DNA of 41,222 nucleotides from TH-plancto1 sp031431195 (GTDB lineage Bacteria > Planctomycetota > Planctomycetia > Planctomycetales > Planctomycetaceae): positions 1-41,222 of the forward strand of contig JANPCU010000343.1 in assembly GCA_031431195.1 (NCBI GenBank), in the 5' to 3' direction. Position 1 is the first letter of the stretch. Each line of letters starts with the position of its first letter. Below the pieces are notes generated by a model. It searched no databases. It was given only the letters and a program-made list of their open reading frames with translations, and had not been told where the DNA came from. Below, piece after piece: positions 24,128 through 32,397 of this stretch. Both the position numbers and the translations under genes were made by a program.

Positions 24128-24256
24128 GTGAGTTCGTTGATATCGCTGTCTGTCCGCTCCCGCTCCGCGTGGGAAGGCCGCCCGTTCTGGTGGAAGCTCG
24201 GCGGTCTGCTCGGCATCGTGGCGGTGTTGTTGTCGCTGCTGGCGTTTTGCTTCTGA
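24128..24256 (+). pseudogene. Partial duplicate of the zinc-ribbon membrane gene
   Basis: The last third of the zinc-ribbon gene, without its zinc ribbon, is found again here in an open frame ending at the same TGA. A GTG at 24128 could start a 42-residue single-pass peptide, but no ribosome site precedes it. Sequence upstream of 24154 is unrelated to the parent gene. Most likely a non-functional leftover of a duplication; expression as a small membrane peptide cannot be excluded. Confidence 0.7.
24154..24256 (+). repeat. 103-bp direct repeat, copy 2
   Basis: Second copy of 23133-23235 with one substitution. The interval between copies (about 0.92 kb) contains exactly the JAB gene and its partner. 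Confidence 0.95.
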
Positions 24257-24312
24257 ATCGGCCATAGGCTACAGTTGTCTGACACATCTCCCCAACTCCT
24301 TGAGCGTAATCC

Positions 24313-24867
24313 ATGTCGACTGGCCTCGAACCGGATGATGAGTCCGTAGACACCACCGCCCCACAGACACCCTTGTTTGGCGATGCCATGCGAGAGCAAG
24401 CCGAGCAGCACGCCAAGACCGGCGTCAACTGGTTCTTTTGGATCGCAGCCTTGTCGCTGGTCAATACCGCGCTGGCTCACTTCGGTGCGAACTTACAGTT
24501 CATCATCGGTCTGTCCGTGACGGCGATCGCGGATGCCGTCGCCGTTCAGATTGGCAAGGATCAGCCCCAGCATGCCACGCTGGCCATGGGGATCGCCATC
24601 GGGTTCTCTGTGATCGTGGCGCTCGTCGTGATGGGGTTCGGCTGGCTCTCTCGCATGCGAATCATGTGGGTCTATGCCATCGGCATTGGGTTGTACTTAC
24701 TGGATGGAGTGGTCTATCTGCTACTGGGCGACATTAAGAGCGCCGGGTTCCACGGTTTCGCCTTGTTTGGCATGATCCGCGGCTGGCTGGCCTTTCGCCA
24801 ATTGGCCCAGCATCCGCTGGATGTCGATGACGAGGAGGAGGATGTCGAGGTCGAGACCGATGAGTGA
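24313..24867 (+). CDS. Hypothetical four-helix membrane protein
   Basis: I do not recognise the family. The 184-residue protein has a polar start (1-35), four hydrophobic segments (about 38-58, 62-80, 88-112 and 118-137, with a short re-entrant-like stretch at 143-160), and a very acidic tail (DVDDEEEDVEVETDE). The phrase GFALFGMIRGWLAFRQL near the end resembles the last helix of small planctomycete membrane proteins. The ATG at 24313 has only a weak TGAG upstream. It precedes ispH by about 110 bases on the same strand. Confidence 0.72.
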   Translation: MSTGLEPDDESVDTTAPQTPLFGDAMREQAEQHAKTGVNWFFWIAALSLVNTALAHFGANLQFIIGLSVTAIADAVAVQIGKDQPQHATLAMGIAIGFSVIVALVVMGFGWLSRMRIMWVYAIGIGLYLLDGVVYLLLGDIKSAGFHGFALFGMIRGWLAFRQLAQHPLDVDDEEEDVEVETDE

Positions 24868-24974
24868 TCCTGGAAGGGGTCGCCTGTACCCAACTCTCCG
24901 GTCAGTGCTAGAATACTACTAGGGTAGTTCTGTCAGTGGTAACTCATGCCGCCGGGACAGTCCCTGAAGGAACC

Positions 24975-25916
24975 ATGATGCGAATTCTGCTGGCCAGTCC
25001 CCGTGGCTTCTGTGCGGGCGTCAACATGGCAATCGAGTGCCTCGAAGAGTGCATTCGAGTCTTTGGAAATTCGATCTACGTCTATCACGAGATCGTCCAC
25101 AACCGCTACGTCGTTGATCGCTTCACGCGCGAGGGCGTGACCTTCGTCAACGAGGTCGACGAAGTCCCCCTCGGCGGAGTTCTCCTGTACAGCGCACATG
25201 GTGTCTCCCCTGCCATCCGCGCCCAGGCCAAATCGCGACAGCTGCGGACGATCGATGCCACGTGCCCGCTGGTGACGAAGGTCCATCTGGAAGCGGTGAA
25301 GTACGCCAGCGAGGGATATCACATCCTGTTGATTGGGCACGAGGGGCACGATGAGGTGATCGGCACGATGGGGGAGGCTCCGGAGAGCATTACGCTGGTC
25401 GAATCGCCTGAGCATGCGACCACATTGACGTTCCCCAGCGGGGCCAAGCTCGCGTACCTGACGCAAACGACGCTCTCGGTCGAAGAAGCCGCCGCTGTGA
25501 TCCAGGCTCTTGAGCGGCGTTTCCCGCACATCGAGCATCCCCCCAAAGAAGACATCTGTTACGCAACGACGAACCGCCAGTTCGCAGTGCATCAGATGAT
25601 TGAGCAGGTCGACTTGCTCCTGGTCCTCGGCAGCCAAAACAGTTCCAACAGTCGCCGCCTGGAAGAGATCGGATCCGCTTCGGGCAAAAGGGCCTATCTG
25701 ATTGATGGATCCCATGAACTGCAAGACAGCTGGTTCGTGGGAGTCGAAACCGTGGGGATCACCGCGGGAGCGAGCGCCCCGGAAGTGGTCGTTGAAGAAA
25801 CGATCGAGACGATCCGCACTCGCTATGGCGCGACCATCGAAGAGTTCAAGACACGCGAGGAAAATGTCCATTTTCCTCTGCCACGCGAGTTACGGGTATT
25901 GACCTCGACGAAGTGA
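24975..25916 (+). CDS. ispH: 4-hydroxy-3-methylbut-2-enyl diphosphate reductase
   Basis: A 313-residue iron-sulfur enzyme, last step of the MEP pathway, making IPP and DMAPP. The three cluster cysteines are C13 (RGFCAGV), C97 (DATCPLV) and C195 (DICYATTNRQ). H42 (YHEIVHN), H75 (SAHGVSP), H125 and E123 (GHEGHDE) and the SSNSRRL diphosphate site are present. AAGGA lies a few bases before the ATG pair at 24975/24978; the first is taken here. The GTG further upstream adds residues not usual in the family. Single gene, no operon partner. Confidence 0.95.
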   Translation: MMRILLASPRGFCAGVNMAIECLEECIRVFGNSIYVYHEIVHNRYVVDRFTREGVTFVNEVDEVPLGGVLLYSAHGVSPAIRAQAKSRQLRTIDATCPLVTKVHLEAVKYASEGYHILLIGHEGHDEVIGTMGEAPESITLVESPEHATTLTFPSGAKLAYLTQTTLSVEEAAAVIQALERRFPHIEHPPKEDICYATTNRQFAVHQMIEQVDLLLVLGSQNSSNSRRLEEIGSASGKRAYLIDGSHELQDSWFVGVETVGITAGASAPEVVVEETIETIRTRYGATIEEFKTREENVHFPLPRELRVLTSTK

Positions 25917-26230
25917 GAACCGGGGGAGTCCCCAACGCAGCCTTGGGCCGCAATCCCCGTGGAGGCGTTCTCCACTGGAATGCAACTGGAAAGAGGAACA
26001 GGGGATTCGTACACAGATTTCACCGATGTTCACAGACTCAGACAGCGAGTGAGATGGCCGCCGTCTCCTCGGATTCTGAATCTGTATTGATCTGTGAAAT
26101 CTGTGTACAAATTCTCACTCCCGTCACCCCATGGTGAATGACGAGAATGACGACCGAGAACTCGCCCACGATGATTTGTGCAGCTCGCAAACAGGGGAGT
26201 GGTGAGTCGAACAGCATGAATGGAGTGGTG
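25917..26230. repeat. Intergenic region with third CACAGAT element (family E)
   Basis: Arms at 26009-26036 (GTACACAGATTTCACCGATG) and 26084-26110 (GATCTGTGAAATCTGTGTAC) are complements with some mismatches, about 50 bases apart. No gene is supported before the M28 start. Confidence 0.65.
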
Positions 26231-27181
26231 ATGTCTCTGCAAGGACACTGGCGGATTCTGATGATCGTGGCTGTCCTCGGGATGGGGCAGCTGACGGATT
26301 CGGCATTCAGTGCAGAACCAACGGCACCCGATGCCGACCGGGCGTTCGGATACTTGCAGCAGGTCTGTGCCATTGGCCCTCGTATCAGTGGCACCGAGGG
26401 CATGGCCCAACAGCAGAAGCTGCTCAGTCAGCACTTCACGGCATTGAGAGCACAAGTCGCGTTCCAGGAGTGGGACACCCCGCACCCCGTCACCGGCCAG
26501 CCAGTGCGGTTGAAGAACATGATCGTCAGCTGGCACCCCGAGACAACCGAACGAGTGTTGCTCTGCTGTCACTACGACACACGTCCGAAGCCGGATGAGG
26601 AGCTCTTTCCGCGCTACCGGGAAAGCCCCTTCATCGGTGCGAATGACGGCGGCAGCGGAGTCGCGCTGTTGATGGAACTGGGGCATTTCATGCCGGACCT
26701 CCCCGTGCAGCTGGGGGTTGACTTTGTGTTCTTTGATGCCGAGGAACTGATCTACAAGAAGCCGGGCAAGTTCTTTCTTGGCTCGGAGTATTTCTCGACT
26801 CAGTACCGCGACGCCCCGCCCGCGTATCGGTATCGCTGCGGCGTCTTACTCGACATGGTGGCGGACAAGGATCTGAAGATCTGGCAGGAGGTCAACAGTA
26901 CGCGCTTGGCCGGATTCGTGACCGATAGCGTCTGGGCTTCCGCCAAGGCCACGGGGATCAAAGAGTTCGTCGCCCGCCGCAAGCATGAGGTCAGCGACGA
27001 CCACATTTCTTTGAACAAGATTGCCGCCATTCCGACCTGCGATGTGATCGACTTCGACTATCCGCATTGGCATCGGCGCAACGATCTGCCCGCAGCCTGT
27101 TCGGGGGAGTCGCTGGCCAAGGTGGCCACGGTGATGTTGCACTGGATGCAGAACGTCCCCGCGAATCCGACTCGGAAGTGA
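26231..27181 (+). CDS. Secreted M28-family zinc enzyme, glutaminyl-cyclase-like
   Basis: A 316-residue exported enzyme of the M28 aminopeptidase/glutaminyl cyclase fold. The signal peptide is RILMIVAVLGMGQLTDSAFS. Metal-site segments are CCHYDTRP, GANDGGSGVALL, FFDAEEL, then DDHISLNKIAAIPTCDVIDFD and YPHWHRRND. The PHWHRRND ending resembles the WHT..D segment of glutaminyl cyclases more than true aminopeptidases. So it may form N-terminal pyroglutamate on exported proteins, or trim peptides. The ATG at 26231 is chosen for GGAG five bases upstream; ATG 26216 is an in-frame alternative. It is a single gene followed by a CPBP protease gene 79 bases on. Confidence 0.82.
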   Translation: MSLQGHWRILMIVAVLGMGQLTDSAFSAEPTAPDADRAFGYLQQVCAIGPRISGTEGMAQQQKLLSQHFTALRAQVAFQEWDTPHPVTGQPVRLKNMIVSWHPETTERVLLCCHYDTRPKPDEELFPRYRESPFIGANDGGSGVALLMELGHFMPDLPVQLGVDFVFFDAEELIYKKPGKFFLGSEYFSTQYRDAPPAYRYRCGVLLDMVADKDLKIWQEVNSTRLAGFVTDSVWASAKATGIKEFVARRKHEVSDDHISLNKIAAIPTCDVIDFDYPHWHRRNDLPAACSGESLAKVATVMLHWMQNVPANPTRK

Positions 27182-27260
27182 CACGATACAGCTCAGTGGG
27201 TTGCAACCACTGGGCTTGAGATCGCTCTCACACATGTCCCCGACAACACGACCACCACTC

Positions 27261-27839
27261 ATGAGTCGAAATCGCTTTCTGCTTTTTGCGGCGGTCGTGC
27301 AAGGTGGCGTGCTGCTGCTGGCTTTGATCGTCGCATACACGCTGGGATTGTCGCCCGCCAAGTCGGTGCGTTGGGAGATGCGCGATCTGATCGGGGGACT
27401 CTTGGCAGTTTTGCCCATGCTGGTGGTTTACCGCTACAGCCCAGGGCTTCGTAAACTGGCGAGCGATTCACTGGGGGAATCGCTCGCTCGATGCCGGTGG
27501 TACGATCTGGTCGGGCTGGCCGTGTTGGCCGGAGTGGGAGAAGAGTTACTCTTTCGCGGGATGCTCTACGAGGGGCTGTTGCCGCTGAATCTCTGGGTGG
27601 CTGTGATTGTGTCCAACGTGGCATTTGGAATGCTGCATGCGTTGTCCTGGAATTATTTTGTGACCACCACCACGATTGGATTGGGAATGCACATGCTGGC
27701 CGGGATCTCGGAGCCGCGAAACCTGCTGGCACCGATGGTGGCCCACAGCGTCTATGACCTGGTCGCGTTTTTCCTGCTGCGACGCGAATACCGATCCACC
27801 ACTCCGATCACAGTTCCCGGTTCTACTGAGGGGCGATGA
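27261..27839 (+). CDS. CPBP-family intramembrane metalloprotease
   Basis: A 192-residue membrane protein of the CAAX protease/bacteriocin-processing (Abi, CPBP) family. Conserved motif 1 is GVGEELLFRGML (EExxxR), motif 2 FGMLHAL and motif 3 APMVAHSVYDLVAFF (HxxxN/D type). At least five hydrophobic segments are seen. No ribosome site separates ATG 27261 from ATG 27234; the later is taken because the first membrane helix starts directly after it. Family members process or protect membrane peptides; a specific substrate cannot be stated. Confidence 0.85.
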   Translation: MSRNRFLLFAAVVQGGVLLLALIVAYTLGLSPAKSVRWEMRDLIGGLLAVLPMLVVYRYSPGLRKLASDSLGESLARCRWYDLVGLAVLAGVGEELLFRGMLYEGLLPLNLWVAVIVSNVAFGMLHALSWNYFVTTTTIGLGMHMLAGISEPRNLLAPMVAHSVYDLVAFFLLRREYRSTTPITVPGSTEGR

Positions 27840-28284
27840 TTCCGTCACTCGACCCGCTACGACTTGCCGAGCAAGACGCCTCTCAGAAGTGCCAGACGCA
27901 CATTGTGATTGCTCCAGAGGATCGCCCTCGGAATTCGTCATGCTATGGTGCTTCACCTCGCTGGCCGCACGACTGATCTTGAGGCAGCTGATTCACAAGA
28001 TCAGGGGGAGGCTGGTGGGGGACCATCCGTTCTACGGGGAAGGAAGTGTTCCCTGGCAGGAGCGGAAGTTTTCGGGCAGGCGAGGGACCAGAATGGAAAC
28101 GCAGAGGGCGCGGAGAATCTCTCGGGGGGAAGGCCGTTTCCTGGTCGACCCGTCTACTTTGTCTTCTCTGTTTTTTCTCTGCGTACTCTGCGCCCTCTGC
28201 GTTTCCCACTCTCCCAGATCGTGAGGCTGTACGAAGTTCCGTGGGCCATCGTCTGAAATGCAAAGGGCGTCTCGCACTCCACTC
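27840..28284. repeat. Intergenic gap with perfect 17-bp inverted repeat (family H)
   Basis: GGAAACGCAGAGGGCGC at 28095-28111 and its exact complement at 28190-28206 are 78 bases apart, the same two-arm design as families A and E. The gap separates the convergent CPBP and kinase genes. No reading frame here shows family features. Confidence 0.7.
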
Positions 28285-31200
28285 TCAGAAGCCTGGATTG
28301 GCGGGCTTGGGGCCGACGGGGACACCCTGGGGTGGGGTCTTACCCGGTCCCGTTCCATTCAACGGGGAGACTGTCGCGGGACCAACTTGCGACAAAATGG
28401 CTCCCAATCCTTGTCCGGTGGGACCGGCCTGTGCCGCAGTGCAATCCGGATGCAGTAAAAATGATTCGGGGGAAACGTCAGTCAGAGTCGTACTGGGGGT
28501 CGGAAGTAACGTGCTGTTCGTGCCAAAGACGGGCAATAGTTCATGCCCCGCGCCCCAGCCCTGCACCCAGTCGTTGGCGAAATCCTGGGCCTTGGTCACG
28601 CCCCGCGTGATCAGAAATGTCTTCAGGCCGCTGGCATAGGCATTCTCGAATCCCCACCAATGGATCGATGAGGCATCCGTCTCCAATGACATGATGCCAC
28701 CCCCTTGAAAGACTGTCGCTTGCGAGAACAACTGCACGGGGCCTCCCGCTCCGACCGGTTGCACCTGATACACCGACTTGCCCGCAGAAACCGTTGAACG
28801 CAAGAGAGAACACTGCGAGCCCGCAGCTCCCGCATCCAGCGTTACCGCCACTCCCACGCTGGAAAACAGGATCGAGCCGCGAACCTCGATCACCGATTCC
28901 TCGGTCCCCACGCGCACGATCGACTTCGTGCCGACGATCAAGCTGTGGTCGACCAGCAGCTGCGGGGGGGCGTGACCTTGGGAAGAGAGTGTGTCGATGA
29001 TTGGCCAGGCAGCGTCAATGCCCTCCACGCGGCAGCGCCGAACGGCCGCCAGTCCGCCCGTCATTTGCAGGAATCGATCGGGGTATGTTCGCGTCTTACT
29101 GGCCACCATCCGGAACGCACCGTTCGTGAGTGTCAGCTGGCCGTCCTCGACGGAGAACCACGCCGGTGGATTCGTCGCATTGGGTTCTGTTTTGTACCCG
29201 GGTTGCAGGACCAGGGAAGTTCCCTCGGATTGCTCAAACACAATCTGGACCCGTTTCTGCCGTACGATGAACGGGTCAATCGTTCGCAGTCCGGAACCGA
29301 AGGCGACCACGGTCGAACCATCGGGGCATTCTTCGCTGTTGATGAACCGACCCAGATTCGGCTTCTTCAAGTCGAAACGCAAGGTGTTCCCCGGATCGGG
29401 GGATTCCAGAATCGCGGGGAGACTCGCTCGTTGCCCAGCCGCCAGCACATGTGCCAAGACAGGTCGCGGCGATTCCGGGAGAGCAGACCATTTCGGTCCC
29501 GCATCGGCCAATTGAGTTTGAATGCCCGCCAGACCGATTTGAATCTGCTCGCTCGTCGCCAACGAGGCGGCGTCGGCGACCGCCTTCAGGTCGGCTCCCT
29601 CGGGGACCAGGACTCCGGTCGGAGTCGCTTGTCTCCAGAATGTCCCCCATGAGACATCGTCTCGCACATCGACGGAATCGGTGCCATCATGAAAATTGAG
29701 CTGAGCCCAATGGGGCCAGCCCACCAAGGCGGACTGCTCCAGAGTCCATTTCACCAACGGAACTCGGGGGAGTTCGAGGGATTCCGTGTTCTTAGACCAG
29801 CCGCTAAACAACACTCCCACCGCATCGGCGGAATGCCCCGGCAGGTAGGCGAGCAACGACTGCTGCAAGCGGAACTCGCAAGTGGGCGGCTGTTTCCCAG
29901 AGTGCCAGCAGGCGAGGCCCGCTTGTCCCGACAGGCAAGCCGTCGCGATCAGAGTGACCTGCCGAGCATCTGCGACCGCGTCCCTCGATACGATCTGGAT
30001 CGCGCTGGCATTCCCGGCGATGAGTAGCGACTGCCCAGCGACCAGCGCGGACTGTTCCCCGATTAAGCTCACGGGACAACAGGGGCCACTCCCGCTGACC
30101 ACCGTGTCCTCCAGCAGCACGCGGCCATGCGCCTCCGCGACAATCAGTTCCGTCGCCGTGAGGCCAAACTGAGTGAGAGTGCAGCGCCGAAGGACCAGCG
30201 TCGCGGAACCGACGCGCAATGCCGCCCCGGTCGGCCCCGGCATCCGCAGAAGATGAACTCCCTCGAACGCCAGCACCCCCAGCTTCGCCTGGATCGGAGT
30301 GCTCGCAGCTGGCAGGATCAACACGGGGGCGATGCCTTCGGCCCCGCGCAAAGTCCAGCGACCGGGCTGGTTCATCTCAAAGGATGGGATCTCGTGTGGT
30401 CCCACATCCGCGAATTCGATCACCGCGTCGCTGGGGATACTGGCGAGCGCTGCCCCCAGATCGTGGAATTCCCCCTCGGCGGGGCTGTGGCGGCGGATCG
30501 TCCGCGTCGCCTCTGTTGTGGATTTCACACGAGCTTGCCAGGCCCACCCCGGCAACGGACCAGTTCCCGAAGTCGAATGCGGGACAATCCCGCCAAAGGG
30601 AGAGCGGTCTTGATCCAGAGGGCCGGGAACGTTTCCCGGCGGAGTCGGGATAACAGGTTCTGTGGAACCGGCTGCCGGGGCGGACGAAATGATGTGGGTC
30701 GGGGGTTGCCCGGACGGGGTGAGATCGGCGGGAACAGGTGGGTCCAAGACTGCCACCGGAGGAGGGACTTCTCCAGCCTCGCCCGAGGCATAGGGATTGG
30801 CCGTGGCGGTCTCTCCACCCGCCGAATCCCCAAATTGCTTAATCGCCCAGAAGAGTCCCCCGACCGCCGTGACCACGATCAGAATCAGCAAACCGACCTT
30901 GAGCTGATTCGGATCGATCCCAGTTCCCGGAGGCTCGGACAGCAATGGCTGATCGAGCCGACCGGGCAAAGCTCGATCCGCCTTGGCCCGCTGGCCGCCA
31001 TCTGTGTCGGACACGACCGGACGCGGGGACGAGGTCCGTGTAGGGAGTGATTCGCGATTCGCGGGTGGACGATTCTTAGTTTTATGTTTTGGGGGTGCCG
31101 CCGGGGCCTCCTCCTCCGCACCGTATTCGTCGTCGGGGTCCACTCTCTCGGTGCGAGTCGTCCGCGTGCCCGCTGGCTTTTCCGCTCGACCGGGCTTGGA

Positions 31201-32202
31201 TGAGGCGGTTCGACGCCGTGATCCTCCCTCGGAACTGGGAGAAGATTCGTCGTCCTCATCGGCAGGCGAGAGACCCGAATCCGAGTGGGAAGCCCCCAGC
31301 AGCTGCAATTGGTCCGCCGAAAAATCTCCTCGCAACAGGGCCGGTGAACTGAGATCAGTCAGCAGTTGGGCCGGAGTCTGATAGCGATCATCGGCTTTCT
31401 TAGCCATCATGCGCTGGATCACCGCCACCACGCCCGCCGGGATATTCTCGTTCAGCGATCGCGGGTCGGGCACCGGCTGTAGTGCGTGGGCGCGAAGCTT
31501 GTTTAACAGGTCCCCTTCTGAATACGGAGGCTTGCCCGCCAACAGGTGATACCACGTGCAGCCGAGCGAGTAGATATCGCTGCGGATATCGGCAGCTTTG
31601 CTGTCGCGTCCCTGCTCGGGGGACATATAGTCCACGGTTCCGACGGTCGTCCCGGCTCGGGTGATCCCGGATTCCCCGTCATCCTCAATGATCCGGGCCA
31701 ATCCCAAATCGGCCAGCTTGACCACGCCATCTCGCTCGCGAATCATCAGGTTACTGGGCTTGACATCCCGATGAACGACTTGGCGTTCATGTGCGTGTTG
31801 CAGGGCGAGTGCCACCTGCTTGATGATTTCCAAGGATCGCTTAACGGGGATGACTCCGCGCTTGCGGAGCAGTTCAAAGGCGTCGAGCCCTTCGACGAAT
31901 TCCATGGCCAGGTAAAGATACCCGTCAATCTCGCCCGACTCATAGACGGCGACGATGTTGGGATGTTCCATCTGGGCTCCGGCTTGGCCCTCGGCTTTGA
32001 AGCGACGGACGAGAACCCGATTCGAGGCTTTGTCCTTGGGCAGCACTTTCAAGGCGACGGTCCGCTGCAACTGCTGGTCGACGGCCAGATAGACCGCACC
32101 CATCCCTCCGGAGCCGACCTTGCGCTGGATCTGATATTTCCCCAGCGAGGAGATCTGATCGAAGTCATGTGAGGGTAATTGAGGTGTCGGATCACTGGCC
32201 AT
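28285..32202 (-). CDS. Transmembrane Ser/Thr protein kinase with beta-helix-like extracellular half
   Basis: A 1305-residue PknB-type receptor-like kinase. The kinase domain is at about 23-285: glycine loop VGSGGMGAVY, K52 in VALK, HRDVKPSN at 144-151, DLG (instead of DFG) at 165-167 and SPEQ in the activation segment. A charged linker follows (300-430), then one membrane helix at about 435-456 and a proline-rich linker. The outer 750 residues contain recurring short strand patterns (LRRCTLTQFG, VLLEDTVVSGSG, AAVRRCRVEGID, QLLVDHSLIVG), as in right-handed beta-helix proteins. The outside part probably senses or binds glycan, but this is inference. A terminator lies between it and the upstream envelope operon, so it has its own promoter. 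Confidence 0.85.
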   Translation of the reverse strand: MASDPTPQLPSHDFDQISSLGKYQIQRKVGSGGMGAVYLAVDQQLQRTVALKVLPKDKASNRVLVRRFKAEGQAGAQMEHPNIVAVYESGEIDGYLYLAMEFVEGLDAFELLRKRGVIPVKRSLEIIKQVALALQHAHERQVVHRDVKPSNLMIRERDGVVKLADLGLARIIEDDGESGITRAGTTVGTVDYMSPEQGRDSKAADIRSDIYSLGCTWYHLLAGKPPYSEGDLLNKLRAHALQPVPDPRSLNENIPAGVVAVIQRMMAKKADDRYQTPAQLLTDLSSPALLRGDFSADQLQLLGASHSDSGLSPADEDDESSPSSEGGSRRRTASSKPGRAEKPAGTRTTRTERVDPDDEYGAEEEAPAAPPKHKTKNRPPANRESLPTRTSSPRPVVSDTDGGQRAKADRALPGRLDQPLLSEPPGTGIDPNQLKVGLLILIVVTAVGGLFWAIKQFGDSAGGETATANPYASGEAGEVPPPVAVLDPPVPADLTPSGQPPTHIISSAPAAGSTEPVIPTPPGNVPGPLDQDRSPFGGIVPHSTSGTGPLPGWAWQARVKSTTEATRTIRRHSPAEGEFHDLGAALASIPSDAVIEFADVGPHEIPSFEMNQPGRWTLRGAEGIAPVLILPAASTPIQAKLGVLAFEGVHLLRMPGPTGAALRVGSATLVLRRCTLTQFGLTATELIVAEAHGRVLLEDTVVSGSGPCCPVSLIGEQSALVAGQSLLIAGNASAIQIVSRDAVADARQVTLIATACLSGQAGLACWHSGKQPPTCEFRLQQSLLAYLPGHSADAVGVLFSGWSKNTESLELPRVPLVKWTLEQSALVGWPHWAQLNFHDGTDSVDVRDDVSWGTFWRQATPTGVLVPEGADLKAVADAASLATSEQIQIGLAGIQTQLADAGPKWSALPESPRPVLAHVLAAGQRASLPAILESPDPGNTLRFDLKKPNLGRFINSEECPDGSTVVAFGSGLRTIDPFIVRQKRVQIVFEQSEGTSLVLQPGYKTEPNATNPPAWFSVEDGQLTLTNGAFRMVASKTRTYPDRFLQMTGGLAAVRRCRVEGIDAAWPIIDTLSSQGHAPPQLLVDHSLIVGTKSIVRVGTEESVIEVRGSILFSSVGVAVTLDAGAAGSQCSLLRSTVSAGKSVYQVQPVGAGGPVQLFSQATVFQGGGIMSLETDASSIHWWGFENAYASGLKTFLITRGVTKAQDFANDWVQGWGAGHELLPVFGTNSTLLPTPSTTLTDVSPESFLLHPDCTAAQAGPTGQGLGAILSQVGPATVSPLNGTGPGKTPPQGVPVGPKPANPGF

Positions 32203-32326
32203 GAACGAGGCTCATTAGAACTTGGTTTCGCCCCCCGGAGACTGCGAGAATACGCATTCCGTGAATATAGCTTGATAAATCCTGTCTGGTCAAAGAGGAC
32301 TGCCACTCCACTTTCGAAGTCGGATG

Positions 32327-32359
32327 AAAAAAGCCGCCCCGACAGGAGGTCGGGGCGGC
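32327..32359 (-). terminator. Intrinsic terminator of the PilM-type operon
   Basis: On the minus strand an 11-bp perfect GC stem (GCCGCCCCGAC / GTCGGGGCGGC, 32333-32343 and 32349-32359, loop of five) is followed by TTTTTT. It lies 38 bases after the stop of the 807-residue protein gene and 125 bases before the kinase start. Confidence 0.93.
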
Positions 32360-32397
32360 GTCAGATCATCGTTCATTCCCGAGCGGGTGCTGAAGAT

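Noticed and set aside
30127..31050. Long plus-strand reading frame (307 codons) antisense to the kinase gene.
   Set aside because: Composition is Arg/Gly/Pro-rich with no domain, as expected for shadows of GC-rich genes. The opposite strand encodes a clear kinase linker and exterior.
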